Assembly (NCBI GenBank): GCA_034440575.1
Contig: JAOTOL010001625.1
Coordinates: forward strand, 62,001-126,000
Reading direction: 5' to 3'
Length of the DNA: 64,000 nt
From: Imbricaverruca yamaguchii
Lineage: Eukaryota > Arthropoda > Thecostraca > Neoverrucidae
In this document: positions 25,085-36,569 of the stretch, in pieces
How the letters are laid out: every line of letters begins with the position of its first letter
Position numbering within the stretch: the stretch's first letter is position 1
Made by a program: the position numbers and the translations under genes
The notes under the pieces: model-generated
The model's input: only the letters and a program-made list of their open reading frames with translations
What the model was told of the DNA's origin: nothing
Databases searched by the model: none

Positions 25085-25400
25085 ACTGGAATGCTGTGTT
25101 CAACTGGCATGCTGTGCTCATCCGGCATACTGTCCTCAACTGACATACTGTGCTCAACTGGCATAATGTGCTCAACCGACATACTGTGCTCATCTGGAAT
25201 ACTGTTCTCAACTGGTGTACAGTGCTTAACTGACATACTGTGCTCAACGGGCATACTGCGTGCAGTTGGCATCCTTTGCTCAACTGGTATGCAGTGCTCA
25301 ACCGGCATACTGTGTTCAACGGGCATGCCGTGCTCAACTGATGTACAGCTCAACTGACATTCTGCGCTCAGCTGACTTTACTGCGCTCAACTGGTATACT
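25085..25400 (+). repeat. ~23-bp minisatellite
   Basis: Diverged ACTGGCATACTGTGCTCA units, ~14 copies. Confidence 0.9.
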
Positions 25401-25429
25401 GTACTCAACTGTACTCTCCTGTGTTTGTT

Positions 25430-25640
25430 GATCATCCCACGCCGAACTTAACTGAGGGACTGATTTGGTCAACTTTTCAGAAGTTTGTAAGACTTCAGTT
25501 CCGTAGGTAGTTGGTGGAGTGTGTGTGTGGCAGCTACGACAGCGAAGCACTCCGACCTGTCCGTCGCTGGAGCCACGTCAACGGAGAACTGATGGCGATA
25601 AGAAGGTGAATGTCAACACTAAATGTCATCAATTATCCCT
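25430..25640 (+). repeat. Dispersed repeat, copy A of an inverted pair
   Basis: It shares long blocks with the reverse complement of 28160-28385: CTTCAGTTCCGTAGGTAGTT, GGCAGCTACGACAGCGA, CTGATGGCGAT and GGTGAATGYCA. No coding potential was recognised. Together the two copies bracket the 62-bp minisatellite. Confidence 0.65.
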
Positions 25641-26424
25641 TCTTTAATTCACAAAAAGGCGTAACGAAAACCAAGCCCCCGGTTACGAAGGAGTCAAATG
25701 CATCAGCACGATCGTGCCGTATCTAATCCCGATACGTTGATGCGTGCTGCTTATGGTTCATCAGCATCGCGATGCTGAAACACATTGGCGCAGACAAGGA
25801 AGGGTCCTGGCGGGCCCCCTTTTTCCCAGAAATGCACCAGATCAGCAAAAAAAATTGTGGAAGTTGCACCATGTCAAACGATAAATGCACGTTTCATTGC
25901 GAAGGGTGGGAGTTCAGAAGCCCCTAAGAATATCCTGGCTGCGCTTCCGCTCCACCCTGGGTGGGTTGGTGGTACACGTGCATCGATAGATTTATAATTG
26001 ATGACACAGAAATCGTGCGATACACACAGAGCTGAGCCAAGTGAAGACTTCTGCAACATCGGCACACCGGCATTTGCTGGTCGGCCAGATTGTATGGTCT
26101 CGCCCGGACCGAGAGCGCATTTGGTTTACCTCCGTCACAAACAGTTCACCCGTCGGATGGGACGATTAACACGGGCAGCAACCAGACTAATGCTAACTGC
26201 CACCGGTGTAAGCAGAGCACTGGTGTAAACACCATAGCAGCCTACTGTAAACTGCGGAACCCAGGAGTATATGCGGACGACAAATTGGCAGTACTTGTTT
26301 AGGTGCGCACTTCGTGAACCCTCGCTCTTCGGTACGCCGGGCTAGCTGAAGTTCGAATTTCCCTTGTCATGATACGCGAAGCTCGCGCTTTGTTCTACCA
26401 TGCACACAAGTGAGCAGGGACTGG

Positions 26425-28088
26425 CAGGATCGTGGCAGTCGGCACGGCCAGGCCGCAGAGGACTCCTGCTGCGGAGAAGGAGCACGGCACACGTGAAGGT
26501 CGACACGGCCAGGGCGCAGAGGACTCCTGCTGCCGGAGAAGGGGCACGGCACACGTGAAGGTCGACATGGCCAGGGCGCAGAGGACTCCTGCTGCCGGAG
26601 GAGCACGGCACACGTGACGGTCGACATGGCCAGGGCGCAGAGGACTCCTGCTGCCGGAGAGGGAGCACGGCACACGTGAAGGTCGACATGGCCAGGGCGC
26701 AGAGGACTCCTGCTGCCGGAGAAGGTGCACGGCACACGTGAAGGTCGACATGGCCAGGGCGCAGAGGACTCCTGCTGCCGGAGAAGGGGCACGGCACACG
26801 TGAAGGTCGACATGGCCAGGGCGCAGAGGACTCCTGCTGCCGGAGAAGGGGCACGGCACACGTGAAGGTCGACACGGCCAGGGCGCAGAGGACTCCTGCT
26901 GCCGGAGGAGCACGGCACACGTGAAGGTCGACACGGCCAGGGCGCAGAGGACTCCTGCTGCCGGAGGAGCACGGCACACGTGAAGGTCGACATGGCCAGG
27001 GCGCAGAGGACTCCTGCTGCCGGAGAGGAGCACGGCACACGTGAAGGTCGACATGGCCAGGGCGCAGAGGACTCCTGCTGCCGGAGAGGGAGCACGGCAC
27101 ACGTGAAGGTCGACACGGCCAGGGCGCAGAGGACTCCTGCTGCCGGAGAAGGGAGCACGGCACACGTGAAGGTCGACATGGCCAGGGCGCAGAGGACTCC
27201 TGCTGCCGGAGAAGGGGGCGGACACGTGAAGGTCGACATGGCCAGGGCGCAGAGGACTCCTGCTGCCGGAGGAGCACGGCACACGTGAAGGTCGACATGG
27301 CCAGGGCGCAGAGGACTCCTGCTGCCGGAGAAGGGGCACGGCACACGTGACGGTCGACATGGCCAGGGCGCAGAGGACTCCTGCTGCCGGAGAAGGGGCA
27401 CGGCACACGTGAAGGTCGACACGGCCAGGGCGCAGAGGACTCCTGCTGCCGGAGAAGGGGCACGGCACACGTGAAGGTCGACACGGGCAGGGCGCAGAGG
27501 ACTCCTGCTGCCGGAGAAGGGGCACGGCACACGTGAAGGTCGACACGGCCAGGGCGCAGAGGACTCCTGCTGCCGGAGAAGGAGCACGGCACACGTGAAG
27601 GTCGACATGGCCAGGGCGCAGGGGACTCCTGCTGCCGGAGAAGGAGCACGGCACACGTGAAGGTCGACATGGCCAGGGCGCAGAGGACTCCTGCTGCCGG
27701 AGAAGGGGCACGGCACACGTGAGGGTCGACATGGCCAGGGCGCAGAGGACTCCTGCTGCCGGAGAGGGAGCACGGCACACGTGAAGGTCGACATGGCCAG
27801 GGCGCAGAGGACTCCTGCTGCCGGAGAGGGAGCACGGCACACGTGAAGGTCGACATGGCCAGGGCGCAGAGGACTCCTGCTGCCGGAGAGGGAGCACGGC
27901 ACACGTGAAGGTAGGTCGACATGGCCAGGGCGCAGAGGACTCCTGCTGCCGGAGGAGCACGGCACACGTGAAGGTCGACATGGCCAGGGCGCAGAGGACT
28001 CCTGCTGCCGGAGAAGGAGCACGGCACACGTGAAGGTCGACATGGCCAGGGCGCAGAGGACTCCTGCTGCCGGAGAGGGAGCACGGCA
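26425..28088 (+). repeat. 62-bp minisatellite (~27 units)
   Basis: Unit ACTCCTGCTGCCGGAGAAGG, GGCACGGCACACGTGAAGGT, CGACATGGCCAGGGCGCAGA and GG. Units with a shorter GGAGGAGCACGG or GGGAGCACGG junction are interspersed. Long minus-strand ORFs are artefacts. Confidence 0.96.
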
Positions 28089-28159
28089 TGAGTTGGGTGG
28101 TTTCGAAGTGCACTGGCCGACGTTTCGGCCGATCAATTACGGCCTGCGGCTCAGCATGA

Positions 28160-28385
28160 CTATGTGGACAGCTGCTGACATTTAGCCCTGGCATTCACCA
28201 TCCCATCGCCATCAGCTTGCCGTTTCAGCTGGTGGCTGCAGCGACGGAAAGGTCGGAGTGGATCGCTGTCGTAGCTGCCACGCCACACACTCCACAAACT
28301 ACCTACGGAACTGAAATCATGCAAACTTCTAAAACGTGCGCCAAATCAGTGCCTAAGTTAAGCTAGGCCTGGGATTCTCAAGGAC
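28160..28385 (-). repeat. Dispersed repeat, copy B of an inverted pair
   Basis: Reverse-oriented copy of 25430-25640, with the same block order on the minus strand. It lies just beyond the right end of the 62-bp array and just before the SWIM/THAP unit. Confidence 0.65.
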
Positions 28386-28581
28386 CTCACAATCTTACTG
28401 ATCAGTGCGAGAAGATGTGGAGATGACCACTGTGCTGTGGGTCAGGGCCGGCGTTATTGACCGTTCAACCTGCCACCAGATGGCAGGACAAAAATTTAAA
28501 GATGGCGGCCACAACGGAGATAAACAATTCGCGTACGGTGTTTGAGTGATACTGTCTGGAGCTTGCTTCAGGGTAAAGGAG

Positions 28582-28889
28582 ATGGATCCTACTGCACCTA
28601 AAGTATCAATTGTGCAAATATCTGAGTATATCGGCGATAAAAAACGTTGTGCCATTGAGGGGGAAGCCGTACTAGATGCAGGGCACATAATTTCTTGTGG
28701 TACGATTGGGAGAGAACCTGGCAAGGTTACAGTGCAGGCGCTCTGCGTAAAATCCAGCCACCTACGCGAGAAGCCCCATGAGCTACATGCTGTGGTTGAG
28801 TGTGGAAGATTCTGGGTACAGTGCTCCTGCAAAGCTGGTCTCTCAGAAAGCTGCAAGCATTGCATTGCTCTGCTACTATACCTAAACAG
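28582..28889 (+). CDS. SWIM-type zinc-finger protein, 5' coding exon
   Basis: The first ATG (28582) begins MDPTAPKVSIVQISEYIGD. The reading continues to VECGRFWVQCSCKAGLSES then CKHCIALLLYLNR, where AG|GTGAGG forms a donor. The C-x-C...C-x-H pattern (CSC...CKH) is a SWIM zinc finger, a nucleic-acid or protein binding fold found in MULE transposases and in multi-domain invertebrate proteins, often followed by a YqaJ-like nuclease. No downstream exon was recognised in the AT-richer DNA to 30.4 kb, so this may be a partial or decayed gene. It lies inside a semaphorin intron on the same strand and converges with a THAP exon on the opposite strand. The upstream open codons contain no ATG, which fixes the start. 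The base composition differs from the GC-rich surroundings. Confidence 0.65.
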
Positions 28890-30446
28890 GTGAGGAAAGT
28901 GAAGTGTTGAATGATTGCTATTATTGACAAAACTGCACATGGATGTAATATTGAAATAGCAAATTAGCTTTAGCAAGGCGTAAAACCAGTAGGTTCTGAC
29001 CCCTGATGACATCAGAATTTCCACCTATGCCTGGCATCATGCAAATGTGGAAGCCTTTTTGAATTATTGATGTTGGGAATATCTGATTCACCCACAAAGG
29101 GCACTTGTGTCTCATAGTTGCACTGGTCTATTTATGTTGTATGTCTACATTCTCTGAAATATGTTGTTATGCCAGAGCTTGAAGCTCATGCACTTTAGTA
29201 TTGCTAGCACAACACCAACCAAAAGAAGCAATGCTATGCAACAGCAACATTTTGATTGACCTGCTAGTGGTCACACAACACCGGTATCCACCATGATAAT
29301 TGTATGCACTTCAAACTCCTTTTAGGGTAAGAGAGAAACATGACAAAGTATTTCAGATACTTTTATTCTTATTCAGATAAGGCATTTCAAGAAGACAATT
29401 TGTTGATGATGCATACTTCTTGAAGTGACTAAGATGATGTTCAGTTTAGATACAAAATAAATCCATTCCATGTTTTTTTTTACCATCAAGCAAAGGAGAT
29501 AAGGCTACGCTTGGATGATTCTATTTTAATTTGCACATTTTTAGAAATGTTTGTGCATTGTTTGAGGATAATTAATTTCAATTCTTCTCCCAACTTGAAA
29601 TGTTACACTAGGATAAGTTTTAAGATGGTAAATTTGTGCTTAAGGTGTTTTATAATTTTGGGGAATTTCTTTTTCCAAGCAAAGCATGTCATATTAGCTT
29701 GCAGAAAAATGGGAATTAAATATTTATAGAGTAATCATTCCATTTTTCACTGGCACATGTTCATGGATACATCAACCACTGCGATTGCCGACATTGGTGC
29801 AGCATTAATGTGGGACAAGTATAACAATTACAACATGAGTATGCATGCTACATTACCCAACATTAGGTATACAATAGTGGTGAATCCCTGATTATGCAAC
29901 ACCAATAGCAGAATTACTCTGGAAAGAAGACCAAGAAAGCGAAGAATCATGAGACCAAAATGTAGCAGTTTTTATATAAGCTAATGTACTGTCAAGCAAA
30001 TGAACCTTCAGAGTGAATATTAAGAGGTAAGAAAATAGATTTAGAATGATATGTTACTTGGAAAGTGTTTGGTTGAGCGATGTCCATAAGATGCCACTGG
30101 TAAGATATTGTATGCAAAAGATATCAAAAGGGTAATAATAAGAGATAGACAAAAAAGAATTCATTTGATGTAGAAGAATATGGTCAGTTGCATAATAGGC
30201 TTCACCACGAGTCCAAAACTGGCACAAAACTTTATATAAATACCAAATAAATTTGAACGCATCCCTTATGTGCACATGATTTAAATACCGACAATTCCTC
30301 AAGGTTGCTTAATTTTACCTTTTGCATTACATGCTAATTGTACATGTAGATATGCAGTTTATTATTATGTGTATGAAAGCAATATGGTTGAATTACATGC
30401 TGGTAACACCAATAGTTTTATGAAGCCTTCATCCATATATACATAC
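28890..30446. other. AT-rich interval between SWIM and THAP exons
   Basis: No recognisable exon on either strand despite flanking donors that point into it from both sides. Confidence 0.6.
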
Positions 30447-30669
30447 CAGAAAGTATATAATCATCCTTCTTGAAGTGCTTGCTGCATACCTTCATGTGCC
30501 TTGATGCTTTCTTGCCCATTTTTAAAATGTTGTGCCACTTTTTTGAAAGTAACTTATCTCTCGGGAAGCGATGGAAGCTGACTTCAGGTTCCCTCCTGTG
30601 CAATGATTTGCATTGTGGAACACAACAATATGTATTGGACTTGCTCACCTTATCCACTTGATTCATCAT
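30447..30669 (-). CDS. THAP-type zinc-finger exon
   Basis: The minus-strand ATG at 30669 begins MMNQVDKVSKSNTYCCVPQC. It continues with FHRFPRDKLLSKKWHNILK and HMKVCSKHFKKDDYILS, then G|GTATGT as a likely donor. This is the C2-CH THAP DNA-binding module: the CxxxC pair, the F-x-x-F-P and K-x-W positions, and C-S-K-H-F. The usual AVPTIF box after the module would lie in the next exon, which was not found. THAP modules occur in P-element-type transposases and in many arthropod nuclear proteins, so this may be a transposon-derived or host gene fragment inside a semaphorin intron. Its 5' side shares a 13-base sequence with the 5' side of the SWIM exon. Confidence 0.7.
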
Positions 30670-30979
30670 GTTCACAGCTTTGCAAGAGCCCTCACACTCT
30701 CAAATTTCAAGGACCCGAAATAGTATGAGTTACAAGGACCCGAAATAGTATGTTTCTGATAGCGCGCCAGATTTGTCACACTTTTATCCCACCAACTGTA
30801 GTTCAACGTTTCTGCCGGCAGGCGGCAACCCTTTCGCCTTGAACGGTCAATGGAAACCCCCAATATTAGTTATGCATTGTTGCGGAAGCAAGGTGTTCCG
30901 ATCCAGTGGATATTTGTAGGATTGACACACGGCCACGGTCAACTTTCTCCGTGAAGCCTGTACGGCAGGAGTTCAATTG

Positions 30980-31290
30980 AGCGACCCGACCTGACCCGAT
31001 CCGACCTGACCTGACCCGATCCGACCTGACCTGACCCGATCCGACCCGATCCGACCCTGAGCGACCCGACCCGACCCGATCCGACCTGACCTGACCTGAC
31101 CCGACCCGACCCGATCCGATCCGATCCGGTTCGATCAGACCCGAAACGACCTGACCAGACCAGACCCGACCCAACCAGACCAGACCAGACCCGACCCGAC
31201 CTGACCCGACCCGACCCCACCCGACCCCACCCGACCCCACCCGACCCCACCCTATCCGACCCGATCCGGTCCGGCCCGGCCCGGCCCGGT
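30980..31290 (+). repeat. (CCCGA/CCTGA)n pentanucleotide tract
   Basis: About 60 five-base units of CYYGA, shifting to CCCAC-containing units near 31210-31250. Confidence 0.95.
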
Positions 31291-31909
31291 CGTGACATTC
31301 TTGAAGCCTCAATAACTTGAAATAATAGAAATTGAGATGGGGAGAGACAGATAGTTGGGGCAGGGAATGAAGCAGGGAGAGGGAGATGAAAAGTAAGAGG
31401 GCAAGAAAGCCAAGAGTGTGGCTAGTTTCCACATCATCACCGACCGTCCATATTCAGACCTACTCAGCATCGGTTCTATTGGATAGAGCATTTTCGTTGA
31501 AAGAAACTGTAGTATTCTGCCAGAGTATCGTCAAAGATGTTGAATCAACCCTCCAGCTTCAGTGTTCAAACTGGGATGGCTGAAGTGTGAAGTGAAGTGG
31601 GAAGGCGTTCGAGTCTGGAGGTTGAGCGTGGTGCCAGTGTAGGGCCACGGTTCCCCTCCTCGCTGTCGCGACTCCGACTCGACCGGCTGCCGTGTTGGCC
31701 ACCGAGCAGCTCAGATGGGAAGCCAACAGCTCGCACGCTTCCGCCGCCGTACGCTCCTACAGATCTGACCCGGGCCGCCGGTCCGCCGAGCCGACCTGGC
31801 CTCAGGAGCGCTGCACCGGCCGCCCTAATGATCCCCGCCTAACGACTCTCGTCTCCGGCCGATGAGTAACACCGTCACAGATCTCCTTAACGGCTGTTGT
31901 TGTCGGCAG

Positions 31910-32012
31910 ATAACGGACGCGTCATTAAGGCCGTTAACGCCCACCAGAAGGAGGTGGCGCCCGTGGTGATAGAGGAGATCCAGGTGTTCGCCGCCGACGC
32001 CGCCGTTAAGGG
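31910..32012 (+). CDS. Sema1a: Semaphorin-1A exon: sema-domain blade (DNGRVIKAVNA)
   Basis: Preceded by ttgttgtcggcag and followed by GTGAGT. The split first codon gives D, then NGRVIKAVNAHQKEVAPVV and IEEIQVFAADAAVKG. G-x-V-x-K-A-V-N is a highly conserved semaphorin beta-strand motif, and the E-E-I-x-V-F segment follows it in the family. It is the one exon of the gene with no tandem array on either side, which makes it a useful internal contrast for the splice-site arrays around later exons. A perfect 12-bp-arm hairpin lies 79 bases downstream of the donor (32091-32118). Confidence 0.95.
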
Positions 32013-32090
32013 GTGAGTGGGTGGCCCGCGGGCAAACTATCCGGGCGATAAATCGCCGTGAAAAAAACGTGAACTCAATGGTGCGCGTGC

Positions 32091-32118
32091 ATTCGTGCAT
32101 GCTCTGGCATGCACGAAT
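32091..32118. repeat. Perfect hairpin (12-bp arms)
   Basis: ATTCGTGCATGC, loop TCTG, GCATGCACGAAT; 79 bases after a semaphorin donor. Confidence 0.9.
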
Positions 32119-33474
32119 TCATTAACCGTTTTCAGAAATTATCATCAATGGCACTGTTGAGTGTATTAGGAGTGGTAATGCTATGAGAGGAGCGCGATGC
32201 CATAATTCATGCCGGAGGTAAGAGCACAGGTAAAAGGTAAGAGGTAAGGTGTTATGTATTCGAACAATGACGTATGTCAGCACCACCATTGGATAATATG
32301 GCTCGCTTGTTGTAGTGCTCGTTGGAGGAGCCTAGGGGCTGACATAGAAACTAATGTGCAGGAATACCACCCAGCATGGCTCATGGTGGTGCTCGTGATG
32401 TTTTGACCATGTCCATGTTGTGCATGTTCTAACTGCATGCTTCATTCTGTCATGGCCCAGGGTTTTTCGCAAATTTAATAAATCCGGAACTTCGCCAGTG
32501 AGTAATGTAGGAAGTAAATATGAATGGTAATGAGTGGATTTGGATGGTTTTCTCTTCAGAGCCATTATTATAATTGATTGCCACACATTGAGTACAATTA
32601 TTTGTGTGTGGAGTCCAAACGACTACTTTCACACATAAAAATGTATGTACTGGACCCTGTATAACCTACCATAGCGTCATCGATATCTCTGCTGCTTCTT
32701 TTGGGCAAAGTTGTGATTATCTTCGGACCTCAGCTGGTCTTGTATGTGCCTAACCACAACGGTGGCATTGGGCGCGTTGGAGCATTTTCGTGTGGTGAAA
32801 AATGGTCTATGAAGAAAATTAAGTCCGGGCTTTGTCAAAGGGAAAATGGAAGGCATTAAATAAACTAAGTCAGATTACACAGCTGCAGTGCCAGCTACAT
32901 TTCATGTAAGAGCTAGCGGCCCACCGATGCACTCGTGGTATCCCGCCGTCCCAATCTGCAACCAACGTTAAAAAATATGGCGGCCCAAGGCAATTTCCTG
33001 GAAGCTCGCCTGCAGTCCGAACTGAAGCCCCTGCCAGCCCCATGTGGGACAGCCCGAAAAATGTCACCATTCACGCGAAATGCCACGGTGTGTTTTATCG
33101 GCGATTTCATTGGCTACGGACGATAAGCTCATCCACGCAGATTATCCATACTGACTGCATGCATCTTGAGCAAGCTCTTTTCTTCCTTCTGTGTTTATTG
33201 TTTGGTTCTGGCCGGAGGGTCGGGCCACCGGCTCCCCCTGGCTGCGCCCCTGTCCCTCGACGTCGGATGTGTACGTGCACGAGATGCGCGCAGCAAGGTG
33301 CATTGCACAGGCCTGGCCAGGTGCCCCCTGGTGTGGTCTCTGTCCGCAGGGCTGACGCACGACCTGCGACGCTCCGAGTCTGGCAGTGCCGGGAATCCCT
33401 CGGGGCTGGCGCTCCGGCGTCTCCCATCGTAATTACGCGTCTAAAAGTCGACCGGTTTAATTCGTCGAACTGTG
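32119..33474. other. Semaphorin intron, nothing recognised
   Basis: AT-rich to ~32860, then a GC-rich stretch (33200-33430) whose ORFs match no domain I know. Confidence 0.55.
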
Positions 33475-33760
33475 GGAGCTGTGACGGGCAGTGGGAGCTG
33501 TGACGGGCAGCGGGAGCTGCGACGGGCAGTGGAAGCTGCGCCGGGCAGTGGGAACTGTGACGGGCAGTGGGAGCTGCGACGGGCACCAGGAGCTGTGACG
33601 GGTAGTGGGAGCTGGGACGGGCAATGGGAGCTGTGACGGGCAGTGGGAGCTGCGGCCTGTGGAAGCTAGGATGGGCAGTGGGAGTTGTGACGGACAGTGG
33701 AAGCTAGGATGGGCAGTGGGGGCTGTGACGGGCAGTGGGAGCTGTGACGGGCAATGAAGG
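33475..33760 (+). repeat. 19-bp minisatellite
   Basis: Unit GGGCAGTGGGAGCTGTGAC, ~15 copies. Confidence 0.93.
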
Positions 33761-34514
33761 CGACGTCAAGCAGCGAGGTTTGTCCGATTTTTTAGTTGTG
33801 ATTTGCGTCATCGGATTTGTCTCGCAGGAATAAATCGGCCGAGCGACATTTGGCTCTTGCGTCTGTGGAGGCCGTCGTGAACTGCTAGAAAACTGAACTG
33901 CACTGAACTGAAATTGATAAACACTGGGAGCGGTTTTGAGTCGGTGTCCTCTGTGAAGTTGGTGCTATGATTTGTGTGATTCGGGTGCTGTCTGTCTGAA
34001 TATCAGACAGCTAGTATGTGTTTCCTTTCAGTCGAATTCACTCGCAGGACAATTAAACGCGTAGTGTACATGATGCGGACGGTTTGGTGCCGATTTCAAC
34101 ACCACTTGACCAGTTTTTAATCGGCCTTCGCTGTAGTGTTCCATTCAAATAATCCCCAGGCTAGTAAGTATTAGCGCCGCCTGCTCAGGAGTTGGACGAT
34201 TGCAGGCTCAGTTTCCGGCAGCGTGCGCCACATCTGTCCCACGGAGCCCCGCTCAAGTCGGCCGCGCCACGTTTGTCCCACGGAACACCACACAAGTTGG
34301 CTGCGCCACGTTTGTCCCACGGAACACCAAACAAGTTGGCCGCTTTTGGTGCGTTTTTGGCGCGTTTTTCGTTCGGAAGTTTCGTGCAACGCATTTAAGC
34401 TCGCCGTTCTTGAATTAACTTCAGCTAAAAGAACAGCGAGCGGACCACACTGTTGTGTGATTAGTGCTGCGGACACCGAATCGACGCCTGCGCTCTGTTG
34501 TTTGTTTAGCCTCT

Positions 34515-34931
<417 letters not shown>

Positions 34932-35385
34932 TGAGCTGCCGACATTGAGACATTGCATACAGCGCTGCGTTCACGTGGCGAGAAAAGGCACGCTTAAATT
35001 CCTCCCGGCGATATGCATTCAGGGTTTTAATTTCCCGTATGTTGTGTACGCGCCAGCAGCTGCTTGGTCTGATTTGGCTTGCGATCTGACGACAGCTGCA
35101 AAACGTGTTTGCAAGTCGTATCGGCATTCAGAATGGATGTTTTGTTGTATGGTCGTCCGTCGCTCCTGGCAGGCAGCGAGCTGCTGAGCCGTGGCCATGG
35201 TTGTTGTCAGATACCCCCCATCCCCCCCCCCCCCCCACGCCTTCGAAAATGTCGACGTTAACCTTTTGCGGCGCTTCATAGAGTTATGCAATGGAGAGGG
35301 GGAGGGGCTGCGGACCAGGGTGAATTTCCGCGCTGAAATCTTGTGGATCGCAATAGATCCTTTTCCAACACAAGACAACACTGTA

Positions 35386-35440
35386 TGACCGAAGCAGTCG
35401 AAGCGCCCCTAAGCCCAAAGAACCAACCAACAAAAGACAG
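35386..35440 (+). repeat. Short dispersed repeat, copy 2
   Basis: Matches 918-975: the same 20-base core CTGTATGACCGAAGCAGTCG and the following GCGCCCCTAAGC...AACCAACCAAC. Confidence 0.45.
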
Positions 35441-35774
35441 CAAGGAGTTGTGTCTCCGGAAATAGCATACATGCACAGATCCCCGTTGAGAGGAACGTAT
35501 TTTTCGTTCTTCAAATATCTAAACTTTCATGTCGACACCGAATCCAGCTCTCCCAGTTGGAACATGAAAAAGTACGAAAAGGTACTACCCTATCCATCTC
35601 GCATCCATATCGAACAAGTGCATTAATGGCATGCCATGCCATCATCAAGCCGTTTAACCATGGTAACCGTTACCCATTTTCAAACCTCTAAGGAGTACTT
35701 TAGTTAGTTGATTCCGAGGTACGGGATGTGCTCTGGGTATTCCCAACAGGAGTATAACGTGTTTCCGAAACAGT

Positions 35775-35960
35775 CTGGGGGACGAGTAGTCTAGGGGTAA
35801 GTTGCCCGTCTCACAATCGAAAAATTGCTTGTTCGAGCCTCACCTGTCGCTACTCTTCGCCCGCAACCAATCGGCGTGAGAGATTGGCGACGCTTCATGA
35901 CTGAACGGTCGACGTGCCGCAAAACCAATAACCACCGATCAGTCTGTTCCCCTCGACCCT
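35775..35960 (+). mobile_element. tRNA-derived SINE-like repeat, copy 1
   Basis: It has a tRNA-like head with A-box-like TAGTCTAGGGGTAAG and B-box-like GTTCGAGCCTCACC, linked by GTTGCCCGTCTCACAATCG. A tail CAACCAATCGGCGTGAGAG follows. Copy 2 at 41695 shares the whole layout, so this is a dispersed element rather than a tRNA gene. No perfect acceptor stem is seen. Confidence 0.65.
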
Positions 35961-35982
35961 GGCATTTGCAGGAGCCTGGCGC

Positions 35983-36014
35983 GTGACAAACACACGGGGG
36001 CGTGTGTTTGTCAC
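35983..36014. repeat. Perfect hairpin (14-bp arms)
   Basis: GTGACAAACACACG, a short G loop, CGTGTGTTTGTCAC; immediately before the decoy-acceptor array. Confidence 0.9.
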
Positions 36015-36023
36015 GTATTGCCG

Positions 36024-36447
36024 TGCCGCAGACTACACACCAGTGGTGTCGGTGAGGGTCTGACCCGTGACCCGTGCCGCAGGCTACACATCAGTGGTAT
36101 CGTCAGCCCCGTCTGACCCCTGTGCCATTCCGCAGGCTACACATCAGCGTGGTCGGCGAGGGTCTGACCCGTGACCCGTGCCGCAGGCTACACACCAGTG
36201 GGGTCGGCGAGGGTCTGACCCGTGTCTCCCGTGTCGCAGGCTACACATCAGTGGTATCGTCAGCCCCGTCTGACCCGTTACCCGTGTCGCAGGCTACACA
36301 TCAGCGTGTTCGGCGAGGGTCTGACCCGTGTCTCCCGTGTCGCAGACTACACATCAGCGGGGTCGGCGAGGGTCTGACCCGTGACCCGTGCCGCAGGCTA
36401 CACACCAGCGTGTTCGGCGAGGGTCTGACCCGTCTCCCGTGCCGCAG
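36024..36447 (+). repeat. 51-53-bp array of 3' splice-site plus exon-start copies
   Basis: Eight decoys whose first exon-like base falls at 36032, 36083, 36136, 36187, 36240, 36293, 36346 and 36397; the true exon starts at 36448. Each unit carries a CCGCAG- or TCGCAG-type acceptor, then RCTACACAYCAGYG, most with GTCGGCGAGG, then TCTGACCCGT. The unit is thus derived from the exon border itself. Confidence 0.93.
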
Positions 36448-36555
36448 ACTACACATCAGCGGGGTCGGCGAGGCTCGCCTGGTGGTCAGCTCTGACTCGC
36501 AGGTCGTCAGTATACCGCTGCACCGCTGCTACACCGACAAAATCACCGTCTGCGG
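36448..36555 (+). CDS. Sema1a: Semaphorin-1A exon: end of sema domain (VVSIPLHRC)
   Basis: This exon enters in phase 2 and exits in phase 2 at TGCGG|GTGAGT. The translation LHISGVGEARLVVSSD continues SQVVSIPLHRCYTDKITVC. The L-V-V-x-S-D-x-x-x-x-S-I-P-L-H-R-C pattern ends the sema propeller, and the cysteines belong to the sema/PSI boundary. The acceptor and the first 26 bases of the exon are repeated upstream eight times (36024-36447). The last three tandem starts (36346, 36397, 36448) are exactly 51 bases apart and remain open in frame, so use of either of the last two decoy acceptors would add 17 or 34 residues without a stop. Downstream of the donor lies a 25/22-bp array. Confidence 0.95.
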
Positions 36556-36569
36556 GTGAGTCGGGTCTG

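Larger units (their letters stand above)
28456..30851. mobile_element. Possible transposon-like unit with convergent SWIM and THAP exons
   Basis: The two zinc-finger exons face each other. Each is preceded by the same 13-base sequence ATTGACCGTTCAA in inverted orientation (28456-28468 and, on the minus strand, 30851-30839), followed on both sides by a TGCC-rich stretch. The interval is distinctly AT-richer than its neighbours. It contains no array except a 22-base direct repeat at 30707-30753. These are sequence observations; that they mark the ends of one inserted element is inference, since the shared block is short and no target-site duplication was identified. Confidence 0.35.

Noticed and set aside
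26342..28194. Three minus-strand ORFs of ~580-600 codons
   Set aside because: Read-through of the 62-bp array in all three frames. No domain, and the same peptide rotates through frames.
28582..28889. MULE transposase
   Set aside because: Only the SWIM finger is visible; no DDE catalytic region was found nearby, so a transposase call is not supported.
35790..35860. Functional tRNA gene
   Set aside because: A and B boxes are present but stems are imperfect and the same text recurs at 41700 with a common tail, so it is a SINE-like copy.
36074..36447. Upstream extension of exon 36448 as constitutive coding sequence
   Set aside because: The open frame upstream is made of decoy-acceptor repeats. 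The innermost AG gives the correct semaphorin phase and the conserved start, so extension is treated only as possible alternative splicing.
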